Positions 13,428 through 24,541 of a stretch of DNA of 64,000 nucleotides are shown here, one piece after another. The DNA comes from Circinella minor (lineage: Eukaryota > Mucoromycota > Mucoromycetes > Mucorales > Lichtheimiaceae). Each line of letters opens with the position of its first letter. Position 1 is the stretch's first letter. Location: the NCBI GenBank assembly GCA_016758965.1, contig JAEPRB010000098.1, positions 1 to 64,000 of the forward strand. The letters are read 5' to 3'. The notes beneath the pieces are model-generated. The model was not told where the DNA came from. It was given only the letters and a program-made list of their open reading frames with translations, and did not search any database. The position numbers were made by a program, and so were the translations under genes.

Positions 13428-14428
13428 ATGCTAAAACATATAAAATAAGACCAAAAAAAAAAAAACCAGAATAATAATAATAATAATAAAATAAAAGACT
13501 AGGTTTTTTTTTTTCACTTCTTTGTATATGATATAAATAAAAAAAAAAGGTGGGAAAAAGAAAGAAGGAAAAAAGAAATAGGTTAAAAAAAAAAATGAGA
13601 AGAAAAGAGAGAAAGGAAGAGAGAAAAAAATAAAGTTGAGTTGAATAAGTTTTTGTACCTGTTCCTGATTACATTGTAATTATCCCATTATTATTTTATT
13701 ATTATTATAATTATTGCGCGTAAAAACCATCTTTTTTTAGAGAACTTAAACTACTTACGGGTACACTTTGTACTAGTTTATAATATTTTTTTTATTCGAT
13801 TGCCGCCAAAAAAGTGATCTTCATCCTCTTACACCCGCCAAAAAACTATAAGTAATTTTTTTTTTTTTTCATTCCCGCTATTTTTTTTTTAAAAAAAAAA
13901 TCGGAATAGACCCCATCGAACGTGGGCCACTAAACATTGACCCCCCTCCAAGAGCCACGAGGTTTTATATAACCTGGGGAAAAACGCCACACATTGAGAA
14001 AACAATGGTTAAAATAAAAAACAAAAAGTGAGAGTGCTTAAGTTTCTCCCATATTATTGGATTTCCCCTCCCCCTGTGGTAGAGTTATTAATTAATAGAG
14101 TTTTTTTTTTATATTTTTCTGTGAAAGATCATATTTCTGGTCATTGCTGTTGAATAATTTTATCATACATTTTGCTATTGTTAAAATTTGTATTTTTTTT
14201 TACTTTTTATTTTTTAAAAAGTGTTGGATGAAAGAAGGAGGAAAAGGGGATAATAAAAGAATAATACAAAGGTTTGTAAAAAAAAAAAAAAAAAGGAATT
14301 TATAGACTATGTACAAAAGAAAAAAAAGAAGACGGAGGATACGTGAATATTTCTAATTTTTTGAAAAAGAGGTACTACTGATGATGATGGATGATGGGAG
14401 AGAATGAAAAAAAAAGGAGGCTTTTTGT
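13428..14428. other. Intergenic, no gene seen
   Basis: Promoter side of the PalI-like gene and 3' side of the EF-hand gene. Contains A/T homopolymers and a slightly GC-richer patch at about 13905-13995. No coding sequence or clear motif seen. Confidence 0.5.
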
Positions 14429-15247
14429 TTATAAAGGCAATAATTGTTTAAATTCTTCAAAATCAATAAAACCATCACCATTTGTATCAGCATCAGACAT
14501 CATTTCATTAATTTCTTGTGGTGTCATATGTTCTCCAAGACTAATCATTACATCTTCTAATTCTTTTCGACTAATCATACCATCTCGATTTTTATCAAAT
14601 GCTTGAAAACATTGTACAAGTTCCAAATCATCATAAAAACTAATTCGTTTACTACTATTATTACGTTTTGTTGTTGTTGTTGTTGTTGATGAGGGTATAT
14701 TGGCATTTCTTGATTTAAAATCTGTTGCATAGTAACTAGATGGTTCATCACTAAAAGGAGTTTTTGTACCATTATTAAGGATAGAATGGTGCTGTTGTTG
14801 TTGTTGTTGTTGTAAAGTATTATTATTACGTTGTTGTTGCTGCTGTTGTTGATCAAAAGGAATTAAATGTCGAATCATGGCTGTAGCAAATTCTTCAAAA
14901 TCAATCAGATTATCATTATTTAAATCAACAGCTTGAGCAATCGATTGAATTTCAGTTTGATTCGTTGCAATATTTAAGTTCTCGATAATTTTTCCAAATT
15001 CAGTTAATGTAATAGCACCGACCCCTTTAATGTCAAAAATTCGGAATGCTGGTAAAATAAATAAAAAAAAAATTATTATAGTCAGAATATAACAACACTT
15101 TATAAATATTTGGTTTTTTTTTTTTTTTTTTTTACCTTGACGTAATGATTCTAATTCTTCGGGAGTAACATTTAATCCATGAACTGGTTGTAGTTCTTTT
15201 GGTGGTTTATCAAATGGAACCGCAGGTACAGGGTTTGAATGTAACAT
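14429..15247 (-). CDS. Calmodulin-like protein with four EF-hands
   Basis: Two exons, 15247-15136 and 15048-14429 (GT-AG, phase 1), giving 243 residues. The intron removes a lysine/poly-T read-through. EF-hand loops: a degenerate first site (DIKGVGAITLTE, residue 43), DLNNDNLIDFEE (79), DKNRDGMISRKE (about 187) and DADTNGDGFIDFEE (about 223). The last three keep acidic residues at positions 1, 3, 5 and 12, so three Ca2+ sites are likely. The N- and C-terminal EF pairs are split by a roughly 70-residue Gln/Asn/Ser/Thr-rich insert (polyQ and polyT tracts) in place of calmodulin's short linker. A second EF-hand gene lies next upstream on the same strand. Probably a Ca2+ sensor with unknown target. 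Confidence 0.85.
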   Translation of the reverse strand: MLHSNPVPAVPFDKPPKELQPVHGLNVTPEELESLRQGKKKKKKNQIFIKCCYILTIIIFFLFILPAFRIFDIKGVGAITLTEFGKIIENLNIATNQTEIQSIAQAVDLNNDNLIDFEEFATAMIRHLIPFDQQQQQQQRNNNTLQQQQQQQHHSILNNGTKTPFSDEPSSYYATDFKSRNANIPSSTTTTTTKRNNSSKRISFYDDLELVQCFQAFDKNRDGMISRKELEDVMISLGEHMTPQEINEMMSDADTNGDGFIDFEEFKQLLPL

Positions 15248-16970
15248 GATTATATATTGTTGTTATTTTTTTTTAAAGAAAAAAAAAAGTTATAATGTTG
15301 TCAGTGGGGAAGGTAGAAACGTTGCCCGAAAAATAAAAGAAAATTTAAAAGAGAAGCTTTTTGAATTGAAAAATAATAAAAAAAAGAAATTGTCCTTTGT
15401 TTATATATAAGAAAAGAAATATAAAAACAAACAAGAAAGAAAAACGTGAAAAAATAGAATTCTTTTTTATATATAAAAATATACTTTAGGAAAAAAAATT
15501 ACCTGTTATATTACTTGATTATTGTGTAATAATTTCGGATGATATTTTTCCACGAGGATGCTTCTGTAAAGAACCATCCATTTATTTTATCCCAGCTTTT
15601 TTTGAATAGAAACTGTTCTGTTCCATTCACTTTTTAAGAAAGCATCAAATAAATTTCATTCAAAAAACTAACTCAGTTTCTCCTCTTTCCTTCCTTACCT
15701 TCCTCCCCCCCCCCAATAAATTACCAAGCAACCCATCCTTTTCCCCCCCCCAAAAAAAAAAATTAGGCAATCCCCGGTTATAAAGCTTTTTTTTTTCACC
15801 ATGGTGATTGGAAAAACAAAAAAACAACAACGTGTTTTATTGATATTTTATAAACAGTCATTAAGAACAAAGAGGGCTTTCCTTTTCTCTTATAAATAAC
15901 AAAGAAGAAAAAAAAATCTTTACAATAGATAATTTTTGGGGAGACGAAAAAATGCTTGACAGTAAAAGATTTTTTTTTTTTTGAGTACGTAAATAATAAG
16001 AACCACTAAAAAATAACAAGTTTCAATAGATTATTAATTGGAAGAAGAATCATTTATTTTACTTGCATTACTACCTTAATTCTTTCCCCCCCCCCTTCCC
16101 TTTTAACATCATCCCCCCAAAATAAAAAGTGATCTTCAATTTCTTTAGCCACGCTTTATTAAAAGGATTCTGAATGGCTCATTTCCCACACCGCCACCCA
16201 CCACACCGCCTCCTTTTTATTCCCTTCTGTCTAGAAATTAAAGAAAAAAAAAAGGGCTACGCATTTAGATTGTCAAGAAAAAAGAAAAATGTAAAGGAGA
16301 TTGAAAAATTTAAGGTCTAATTATAAAAACAAATGCTAAAAGAAAATTCTATATAAACTGCTTAATTGTAGTACAATAACAATGCACTTTAAATAGCTTA
16401 TACCCAATATCAACGCTTTGAATACTTATTTTTATGCCAAGTAATGAAAAAAAAAAATCTGCTGATTAAAAGATATGAATATTCTTTTCAGAATTTCTTT
16501 TTATTCATTCTAACGCATCCAACAAACAATCATAGAATTATGCCCATTCAATTCAGACATTTAAAAAGATATCCCAAAACTTAGTGAAATATGTAACATG
16601 TGACTGAAGGGGGATGGTTTTTTTTTTTTGACTCAAACGACAAAACAAAGTCAAAAAAAAAATAGAAGCATTGAACGATTCATTCCAAACATTATTTCAC
16701 ACGTGGGGAAATGGGTTTGACATTATTATGCAAAAAAAAAAAAAAAAAAAAACGCACGGACTGTAATTGTATCCATATACATTCGATTTATCATTACTAT
16801 GACTTTTTATTGGACTAAAAGAAACATATATCAATTTGCCAACGTTCTTTTTTTTAAGAAACTATTCCCAAATTACCCAATTACCCATTTTTTTTAAACA
16901 AAAAGAAAAAAGATTTCATTTCTGCATTATTATTAAATGGGCAAAACATATTTGTTGTTTTGTTTTATAA

Positions 16971-17001
<31 letters not shown>

Positions 17002-17403
17002 CTTCCCTAAATGATTGGTAATAATTTCCAAAACTTAATAATCTTAATGCAAAACAACGACAACTAATTTGTTTTCATTTACGTCATTTCTGTAAGTTTC
17101 ATTCATAATATTCTTTTATGGAAATATAATATAATAACTTTGAAAAGGAATTCTCCCAATTAAAAGCATTTTTTCTTTCTTTGGTTCCCTTTTCCTTTTC
17201 ACAACCCTTTATTCTATTTTACTGTGGGAATTAATTTTTTATTATTAAAAGATTATTGAATAAAAAAATAAAAAGTGGGGGAGTTTATATGAAACAAATG
17301 GGGAAATAATTAATAACATAAATTAAATTCGAATAGATATTGAACAAAAAAAAAGAGTGCCATTGTTACTTTTTTTTTTCATTTACAACAAAAAGTATAA
17401 AGG
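15248..17403. other. Long intergenic with C runs and a CA repeat
   Basis: About 2.1 kb between the two EF-hand genes. It holds 10-base C runs at 15705-15714 and 16086-16095 and a CA dinucleotide repeat near 16976-17000. No open frame with protein character was found on either strand. It probably contains the promoter and 5' leader of the EF-hand gene at 15247. Confidence 0.55.
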
Positions 17404-18511
17404 TTATGATGATGCATGTTGATGATGACATTTACAAAATAATTTTCTTACAGAATATCGATGATGTGGACGATTATGACGATGATATGGACATTCATTA
17501 TTTTCGGTCGTAGAATGGATGGGTGAAGTAGGGGGTGAAGTTGTTGGAGAAAATAAATGATCATCATTATGAGAAGGTGGTTTAACACCCATCATTAATG
17601 AAAATTCATTAAAATCAATGACACCGTCTTTATCATGATCAGCTTCTTGAATCATTTTTTCTGCTTCTTCTTTAGTAATACGATCACCTAATTGATTCAT
17701 CATTAATAATAATTCTTCTGTATTAATAACACCATTTCCATCCCGATCAAATGCATCAAACGCTTCTTTTAATTCCTCTTGTTTCTTGGTTAATCGTATA
17801 GGATTAGATAATGTAGGTCGCATTAATTTTGCAAATTCTTCAAATGTCAAATTTCCATCATTATCTGTATGGATTTTTTGTAACTAAAAAAAAAAAAAAA
17901 AGATTTGGGGATAAAAGGGTTACACAATAAATGATAAAAGGGTTGAGTTTTTTTTTTTTTTTTTTGGTGTGCGGTTGTGAAATTATTATTATTGATAAAA
18001 AAAAAAAGGTCCAAGTTTTTTTTAACCGAGTTGAAAAATGTTTTGTAAAAATAAAGGGGGTGTAAATGATAATAATATATAATTTTAGTGTTCAAAAAGT
18101 TAAAAGAAAATCTTTTTTTTTTTCTTGGTTGTTATGGTAATAAATTAAACTTTTTTTTTTTTTTTTTGCTTTCCAAAATAACCTCAAAAATTTAATAATT
18201 ACCATGGATATAGCTGTTGTTCCTGATGCTTCAGAAACACCTGCTGATTTTAACATTTCTTGTAACTCGACTTGTGATATCTTTCCATCTTTGTCTTTAT
18301 CAAAAGCAGTAAACATTTCTTCTAGTTCAAGTCTTTTACGTGTACTCATCATTTGTAAACCTAATGAAGATCTTTTAGATGATGCCATGTTGGTTAATGT
18401 TGATCTTTTTGTTTGTTTTGTTGTTGTTGAAGGTTTTTGAGATGAAGACAATGAAAAGAATGTTGAAAAGCTCCGCCTTGCTTGGCTTTTGTGTTCCTTG
18501 AGGCTGTGCAT
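17404..18511 (-). CDS. Calmodulin-like EF-hand protein, second copy
   Basis: Two exons, 18511-18203 and 17883-17404, joined in phase 0 to give 262 residues. The 319-base intron is T-rich. The basic, Ser-rich N-terminus of about 65 residues precedes four EF-hand loops: DKDKDGKISQVE, HTDNDGNLTFEE, DRDGNGVINTEE and DHDKDGVIDFNE. The second loop has His in place of the usual Asp at position 1, so it may bind Ca2+ weakly. The C-terminal tail is His/Pro/Ser-rich and ends with a Cys/His-rich stretch (LFCKCHHQHASS). Domain order resembles calmodulin, with extensions at both ends. It lies on the same strand as the EF-hand gene at 14429-15247. An internal start is possible, since the N-terminal region is low complexity. 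Confidence 0.82.
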
Positions 18512-19197
18512 TTTTATTTTTCTATTGTTTATATATGCGTGTATATGTCTCCGTAATGCGACTGTTATTTGCTGTGATACTAAAAGTAGAAAAAAAAAAG
18601 AAATTACTGTAATGATGCAAAAAAAAAAAAAACCACTTTATTTTTGTTACTTGGACTTTCAAAGAAAAGTAAAAAAAAAGCTAAAGGTTATTTTTTTTTT
18701 CCTTTTTCCTTTAGTTGGAGTTTATTATTATTATGAATTGATAATTCTGTTCTATACTATACTGGGTACTTAGTCTCCTTTTTATTTATTGCACACATAC
18801 ACACATTAAATGTATAATCGTGGGCGTGGATAGTTCCAATCCCATTGTTTCTCTTACTTGTACTCCGCTTTGTTTTACTGGATAAGTTCCAAGTTTTGGT
18901 GAAAAACCAACATGGATTGTTTCGAACCAATCAATCTTCATTGAACAACAATTCCTAGTTTCATCATTAAAAGAGAATAAGGTCAAATGACACTGATAAT
19001 ATTTGCATGAATAATGAAAAAAAAAAAAAAAAAGATAGACAATAAAGAAGGGATGACTGGAAAAGGTTCAAAAATAAAAATAAAAAAATCAAGTGGTTCT
19101 TCTATTCTCTTTCACCCTTTCCTCCTCTTTATTTTTTTTCTTATAAAAAATAACTCCTTCCCAAATTCAAGAATAAACTATTCTTCTAAAGAAAATC
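18512..19197. other. Divergent promoter region
   Basis: Lies between the start of the EF-hand gene (18511, minus) and the cysteine-rich gene (19198, plus). Open frames at 18489-18986 show no domain and are probably chance. Promoters for both genes are expected here, but no motif stands out. Confidence 0.5.
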
Positions 19198-19616
19198 ATG
19201 TCAAATTCAAATTATACTGTTTTATCTGTCCGAATATTACATAAGGATCAACAACAAAACAATAATACTGATATTAGTCATACTAATGAAAATCGTCAAC
19301 AACTTACAACACCACCACCTGAACCCCATTTAGAACAATCATCTGGCTTTTCTAATCATTCAGATTTTTGTGTTTGTACGTAAAAAAAAAAGCAGAGAGA
19401 GAGAGAGAATTATACAAGAGGGAAATGCATGTGTGTTTTTTAAGTATCAAATGCTTACTATTAATGAAATAATACTGATTTATTATTACTATAGGTGGAG
19501 GTTCTGGTATAGGATGTGATTGTCGTCGTGTATGTCATTGTGCAGAAGTAAAAAAAATGAAATGTCATTGTGGTGAAGGTTGTTATAATGCTTGGGATCG
19601 ATGTATGCTTGGTTAA
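19198..19616 (+). CDS. Small cysteine-rich CXC protein
   Basis: Two exons, 19198-19375 and 19495-19616, with intron GTACGTAAA...ATAG, phase 1, giving 99 residues. The N-terminal 57 residues are polar and Gln/Asn-rich, with no signal peptide. The last 42 residues hold ten cysteines spaced C-X-C-X6-C-X-C-X3-C-X-C-X7-C-X-C-X3-C-X6-C, starting CVCGGSGIGCDC and ending CYNAWDRC. Four CXC pairs plus His next to Cys (CHC twice) suggest a metal-binding, metallothionein-like or zinc-cluster domain. I do not recognise a named family. The donor was chosen because only this cut keeps the Cys-rich frame open. Without splicing the frame stops just after CVC. Confidence 0.65.
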
Positions 19617-19989
19617 TCCCTCAATTTTTTTTTCTTACTCCACACACAACACATACACATCCTCCTCTCTCTTTCTCTCCAAAGCATCCAAATCAAAGTC
19701 AATCCCAAATTATAAAACCATTCCCCTGTTTCCCATTTTACTTATTATCCAATTCTCGTTATATATATATTGTATATTACTTTCTTTCTTTTTTCTATGT
19801 ATCATTATCAAATATTCTTTTTTCCCATCAATTTTACTTTAAATAAAAAAATTTAAAAAAAAAAACTTATATTTTTTATATCATAAAAAAAAAAAAGTTG
19901 AAAGTTTAAAAGCATATTTTTTTTTATTATGGGGTCTTTTATTTTATAAAAAAAATTGGTTTCATAAAAAAAAAACATTTAATGTTTTT
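19617..19989. other. Convergent 3' intergenic
   Basis: Downstream sequence of the cysteine-rich gene and of RPS2. T/C-rich, then A/T homopolymers. The overlapping open frames at 19570-19846 are low complexity. No gene seen. Confidence 0.55.
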
Positions 19990-21226
19990 TTACTTTCGTT
20001 GCTTGACAGCAAGGAAGTCAGTGTGCTCTTGGAAAGGAGCCTTGGTGAATTCAGTTTCGGTCCACAAATCTAAATTGCGAGAGGAAAAAGAAAAAAAAAA
20101 TTGGGTTAATAAAAATAATCAATGGGAAGAATAAAAATTATATATGCCTAAGAAAAAAAAAAAGAAAAAAACTTACCAGGAGTCAAGAAACCGTAAGTGT
20201 TACCAATGGCAGCGAAAGTAGCCTTAACGAAGTTACCCAAAGTACGGGTAGAACCCTTGGAAGTAGTGTAACAATCAGTAACACCAGCAAGTTGCAAGAC
20301 CTTCTTAGGGGTAGGAGCAGCAACCAAACCAGTACCCTTGGGAGCAGGAATCAAGCTATAATAATATAAATGTTAATTAATAAAGTTTCTAATTAAATCA
20401 ATAAAAAAAAAAGATCCCCTTTCTTTTTCTCTTTCTCTCTCTCTCTCTCGTTTTTCCTTTTCTTCTTTTTATATATATTTAAAGAAAAAGAAAGAACAGT
20501 TCCCATAATATAATAGTAATTAAACTTACCGACACATAGCAGAACCACACTTGCCAGTGACCTTACAAGGCACAGTGTGGGGTTCACCAAGAGCAGTACC
20601 CCAGTAACCACGACGAACGGGGATAATGGAAAGCTTAGCAAGAATAATGGCACCACGGATAGCGGTAGCAACTTCCTTAGAGCACTTGACACCCAAACCG
20701 ACGTGGCCGTCAGAGTCACCAATGACAACAAAGGCCTTGAAACGAGTACGTTGACCAGCACGGGTTTGCTTTTGAACGGGCATGATCTTCATAACTTCAT
20801 CCTTCAACGAGGGCAAGAAATAATCAACAATTTGGTACTCCTTGACAGGAAGAGAGAAAGTATAGATTTCTTCCATGTTCTTAATCTTGCCAGCCTTTAC
20901 AAGACGGCCAAGTTTGGTAACAGGAACCCTAAATTAAATATAATCCGGAATTCATTAATAATGAGAAATTATACATTCTCATTTTTATTTTAACTACTAA
21001 TTTATAATTAAAATAAGAATTAAATATTTACCATTCAGTCTTTTCGTCGCCACGGCGTCCACGTCCGCGTCCACGGCCACCACGGCCACGACCACGTCCG
21101 AAACCACCACGTCCTAATAGTTAATTAATTAAAAAGAAGAAACAAATAATTAATTATCTCACATCAATAATTTCAATTTTTATATATAAATGTAAACTTA
21201 CTATCGGCCGGTGCAGAATCAGCCAT
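19990..21226 (-). CDS. RPS2: 40S ribosomal protein S2 (uS5)
   Basis: Five exons: 21226-21202, 21113-21032, 20928-20530, 20355-20177 and 20069-19990, giving 254 residues, the usual fungal uS5 length. The N-terminus is the typical RG-rich tail ([18 protein letters not shown]), a known arginine-methylation type sequence. The S5 double-stranded-RNA-binding-like domain carries [18 protein letters not shown], followed by [11 protein letters not shown] and PVRRGYWG. The S5 C-terminal domain follows ([18 protein letters not shown], then [16 protein letters not shown]). It sits in the small subunit near the mRNA entry channel and contributes to decoding accuracy. Codon use is clearly more C/G-ending (GCC, AAG, ACC, GGT) than in neighbouring genes, as expected for a highly expressed gene. 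Confidence is high. Confidence 0.97.
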
Positions 21227-22627
21227 TTTCTAATTAATAATAAAAAGAAGGAAATGTTTAGTTTTGTTGTTTAATATTATTATTATTTTCTTCGTTCAAG
21301 GATTATTTTTGGATTTCACAATTAGGATTTGATCGGTTCCAACATTGAAAAGGGAAAAGCGACTTAGCCCCTTATTTCGTATGGTTTCCCCAGCCCTCCC
21401 CTTTTTTTTCAATCCATCGATTATTTTTTTTGCTTCCATCCATCCATTTATATATCATATCCATATTTTTTAAATCGAAATCCAAATGCTTTTTTTTTTT
21501 GTTTAATCCATAATCCTATGAATCTTTTTCTTTTTTTTTTTTTTGGTTATATGATACTTACTACTATCAATGAAGGAGGAAAGGGCTTTGGATTAGCATG
21601 CCAATCATGGATAGTCAATCCCCCTCCACCCAGCGAGCGCAACACACATACATGCCCCGCCCGCTCAACCAAAAAAAGTCCGGTGCTTTTTTGCCGGAAT
21701 TGGACCGGACAAATCAGTCTGGGTTAAAAATGGTAGGATTTTTTTTTTTTTTTGTGAGTCAATAAATTTACACACAAGTTCTATGTGATGAAACTCTTTT
21801 GTTGTATAATAGCATAAACAGATTGATGGACTTTTTTTTAAGAAAAAAAATTATATCAACCTATTGTTTTGGTATATATAATATAATATAGTCTTCATTA
21901 TTCTTCATTACAAAAGATACTTATGAATATAAAATAAAATATCAAAATAAATGAAGATTTTATTGTTACACAGGGATCTAGGAATCCATGCAAATTATAA
22001 TAGGTTACATGACGTACGTATAAAACTTCATTCATCTTGCAAAAGATTTTTTTTAATCAAATCAATCTACATTCATTCTCTCTTCCCTAAGAAAGTATAG
22101 TTGTTTTTACTACTACTAAATCAACTCCAAACAGTACATAAGTGGGATCAACAGCAAAATAGAACACTTTGAAAAAGTTATATTCAAATAATTTATCGTT
22201 ACTAAAATATCATGAATTTGTTACCTTTTTTTATCAAACTTTTCTTTTTTTTTATCTTATTAATACGTAACTTGAAAAATTGATAATAATAATATAATAA
22301 GGCTGGAAGGGATGAGTAAATTTATTTATTTATTGAAATAGTATTATTAATCTGTTAATATGTTTACGTGGTAAAACAAAAAGAAAAAAAGATGATTCTA
22401 AATTGATGTCAAAACATAAAGTAAAGAAACAGTGAGAAACAATAACTAAAAAAATATTTGTACGTACATTTCTACTAAATATGATAATACTTTTTATATT
22501 GATAAACAATAAATGATTAATAAAAAGATATAATATAACTATAACAATAAAAAAAAATGGAATATTACTATTTTCAAGACCTTTCTTGTTGAATTTTTAT
22601 TTGTTTTTTTTTTCTTATTGTTATATT
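21227..22627. other. Intergenic; RPS2 promoter side with inverted repeat
   Basis: Upstream of RPS2 on the minus strand. A less AT-rich patch at about 21600-21720 contains a perfect 7-base inverted repeat, GTCCGGT (21678-21684) and ACCGGAC (21704-21710), with an additional GCCGG between the arms. The remainder to 22627 is AT-rich and without coding character. Confidence 0.5.
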
Positions 22628-22999
22628 ATGTCATCTCATTATCAAGACCAACAATCCTCTTCATCCTCATCATCAAATTCCAACAATGAATCTCTACATA
22701 GTCAACAAGAAGAAATAGATTATGAACCGGGATATAGACCACGTAAACGATATACTCAAGAAGAATTGGGAATATTACAAGAATCATTTAATAATAATCC
22801 AAGGCCACCCATTGATCAAAGGAGACGTTTGGCAGAGTTATGTAATACAACAGAAAAGAGTATACGAATTTGGTTTCAGAACAAACGCGCACAAGTTAGA
22901 AAACGACAACGTCGTGTTATTGAACGACGACAACAAGAACAGCAACACCGTCGACCGGGTTACCAAAGAAGACGGGGAAGACGACGTACAGAAAGATAA
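22628..22999 (+). CDS. Small homeodomain transcription factor
   Basis: Single exon of 123 residues from ATG 22628; an upstream in-frame ATG at 22586 would add 14 hydrophobic residues and is less likely. A Ser/Asn-rich N-terminus is followed by a homeodomain at about residues 38-95. Visible parts are RKRYTQEELGILQESF (helix 1), the DQRRRLAELCNTTEKSIR region (helices 2-3) and the recognition helix IWFQNKRAQVRKRQ. The invariant W, F and N of WFQN are present, while the usual RRAK is KRAQ. The remaining tail is extremely basic (repeated Arg, ending GYQRRRGRRRTER), which may serve nuclear targeting or non-specific DNA binding. There is no other domain. Likely a sequence-specific DNA-binding regulator with unknown targets. 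Confidence 0.85.
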   Translation: MSSHYQDQQSSSSSSSNSNNESLHSQQEEIDYEPGYRPRKRYTQEELGILQESFNNNPRPPIDQRRRLAELCNTTEKSIRIWFQNKRAQVRKRQRRVIERRQQEQQHRRPGYQRRRGRRRTER

Positions 23000-24541
23000 T
23001 AACAAGCTATACCCTGATTATCTAAAAAAAAATATACCGTGGTATATCATTTCATTTTCTTTATTTTTTATATATATCTTCCATTTACCAACCTAAAGTA
23101 GATGTATACCTTTTTTGAATGAGTAGTATATCCGTGTACTCAATATTTTTGCCATTAATAATTAACACAAATGTGTTACGCATAAGCTATGTGTAACGTT
23201 GCATATAAATGAACGGAACTGATCTGTTCCGTCTTTTTCATCTAAATGTATATATATATATATCACTCTTTTATTTTATCATTTGGATCAAAAAAAAAAA
23301 ATTATAAGTGAACCTGAATTCTATTATTATAAGGAGGTGATAGAACGAAAGAAATTAAATTATAAAACAAGACTGTGGATTGTGATCTTCGGATGTGCAG
23401 TGTGTGTGTGATTTGATAATGTATAAATTTTAGGGGAGGGGATTTTTTTTTATCTTAAGGAGTTTGTTATTCTATCATGAATGCCCCCCTTTTTTTTTTC
23501 TTTTTGTCACGTTCCTTACGTAGTACCTTTTTTTTTTTCGTTCAGCACATAGTATATTCTTTACATTTGTTTTTATAATCGAATTTTGGAATTATAAACA
23601 AGAATAATATTATTCAATGCGAGACCAATTAAATGTAATAAAAGTCATAATGGTGATATATATATATATATCTAAGATGTAATATACATAGATAAACGCA
23701 GGAAGGGTTGATTTCTTTTATATATACTTAAAAAAATGTTACAACAATACATGAATGCTACAGTTCACACATAAAGTGAAACAGTATATAGTTTTCTTGT
23801 GTTGCATAGCAACACACACGATTATCTAGAAATTACCTAGGTGACATTTATATTTACTATATAAATTATTTTGATGATACTTTTTTCTTTTGCCGTTTTG
23901 TTAATGAGTCTTATAGAGCGAAAAAAAAAAAGCAGAAGAACTCCTTAAAGTTTCTATTTTATTTTTATTTTTAATACCTCTTGGTCTTTCTCTCGGGTTA
24001 AGTTGCATTACATTCCATAATGAACTAACTTTGTTCTCAAAATCATAAAAGAACAAAATATATGTGTACACTTATATAATTTGTATCCAAAAGAGTTTTT
24101 TTTTTTTATTCATTTTTTTTTTTTTTACTTTTACCAAGTATAATTAAGATTTCTTTGTATATATAATAGAAACACATTAGAGTACAAAAGCCATTATCAT
24201 TTTAAATAAATTTTTTAATAATAATAAATAAGAAAATATAATCCTATAACGACTTGTAATTTTTTCCTCTTCATGTATTTTATGTATATTGTTTTTGTAA
24301 AGTAAAAAAAAAAAAAATTGTTTGTCATGCCAATGTTAGTTTAGATGACATACAAGATTGAGCAAAACAAAAAAGCGATAATTTAACCCAGGTTCCTCAC
24401 GATAAAAAAAAAATGCTTATAAAAAAAGGGATTTGATTGTGCAGCTCATTTGCTTTTTTTTTTTATACTTTTTTGTTATACTTAAAAAAAAATAGTTTTA
24501 CAAAAGAATTAAAAAAGATATTTCAACAAAACCGGTCCGTC
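23000..24541. other. Intergenic with three short hairpin-forming repeats
   Basis: About 1.5 kb with no recognisable gene. It contains GTTACGCATA/TATGTGTAAC (23175-23184 / 23188-23197, one mismatch), ACGGAAC/GTTCCGT (23213-23219 / 23226-23232, perfect, followed by CTTTTTC), and GTGTTGC/GCAACAC (23799-23805 / 23809-23815, perfect, 3-base loop). The remainder is A/T-rich with homopolymer runs. Confidence 0.5.
23175..23232. repeat. Two adjacent inverted repeats
   Basis: Two potential hairpins sit 15 bases apart, about 175 bases after the homeobox stop codon: a 10-base-arm pair with a 3-base spacer and one mismatch, and a 7-base-arm perfect pair with a 6-base spacer followed by a pyrimidine stretch. 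They could form structure in a 3' UTR or non-coding transcript, or be remnants of a small element. Function not known. Confidence 0.45.

Noticed and set aside
20393..20993. Additional frames on both strands over RPS2
   Set aside because: Shadows of the RPS2 exons; the high C/G content of that gene leaves antisense frames open.
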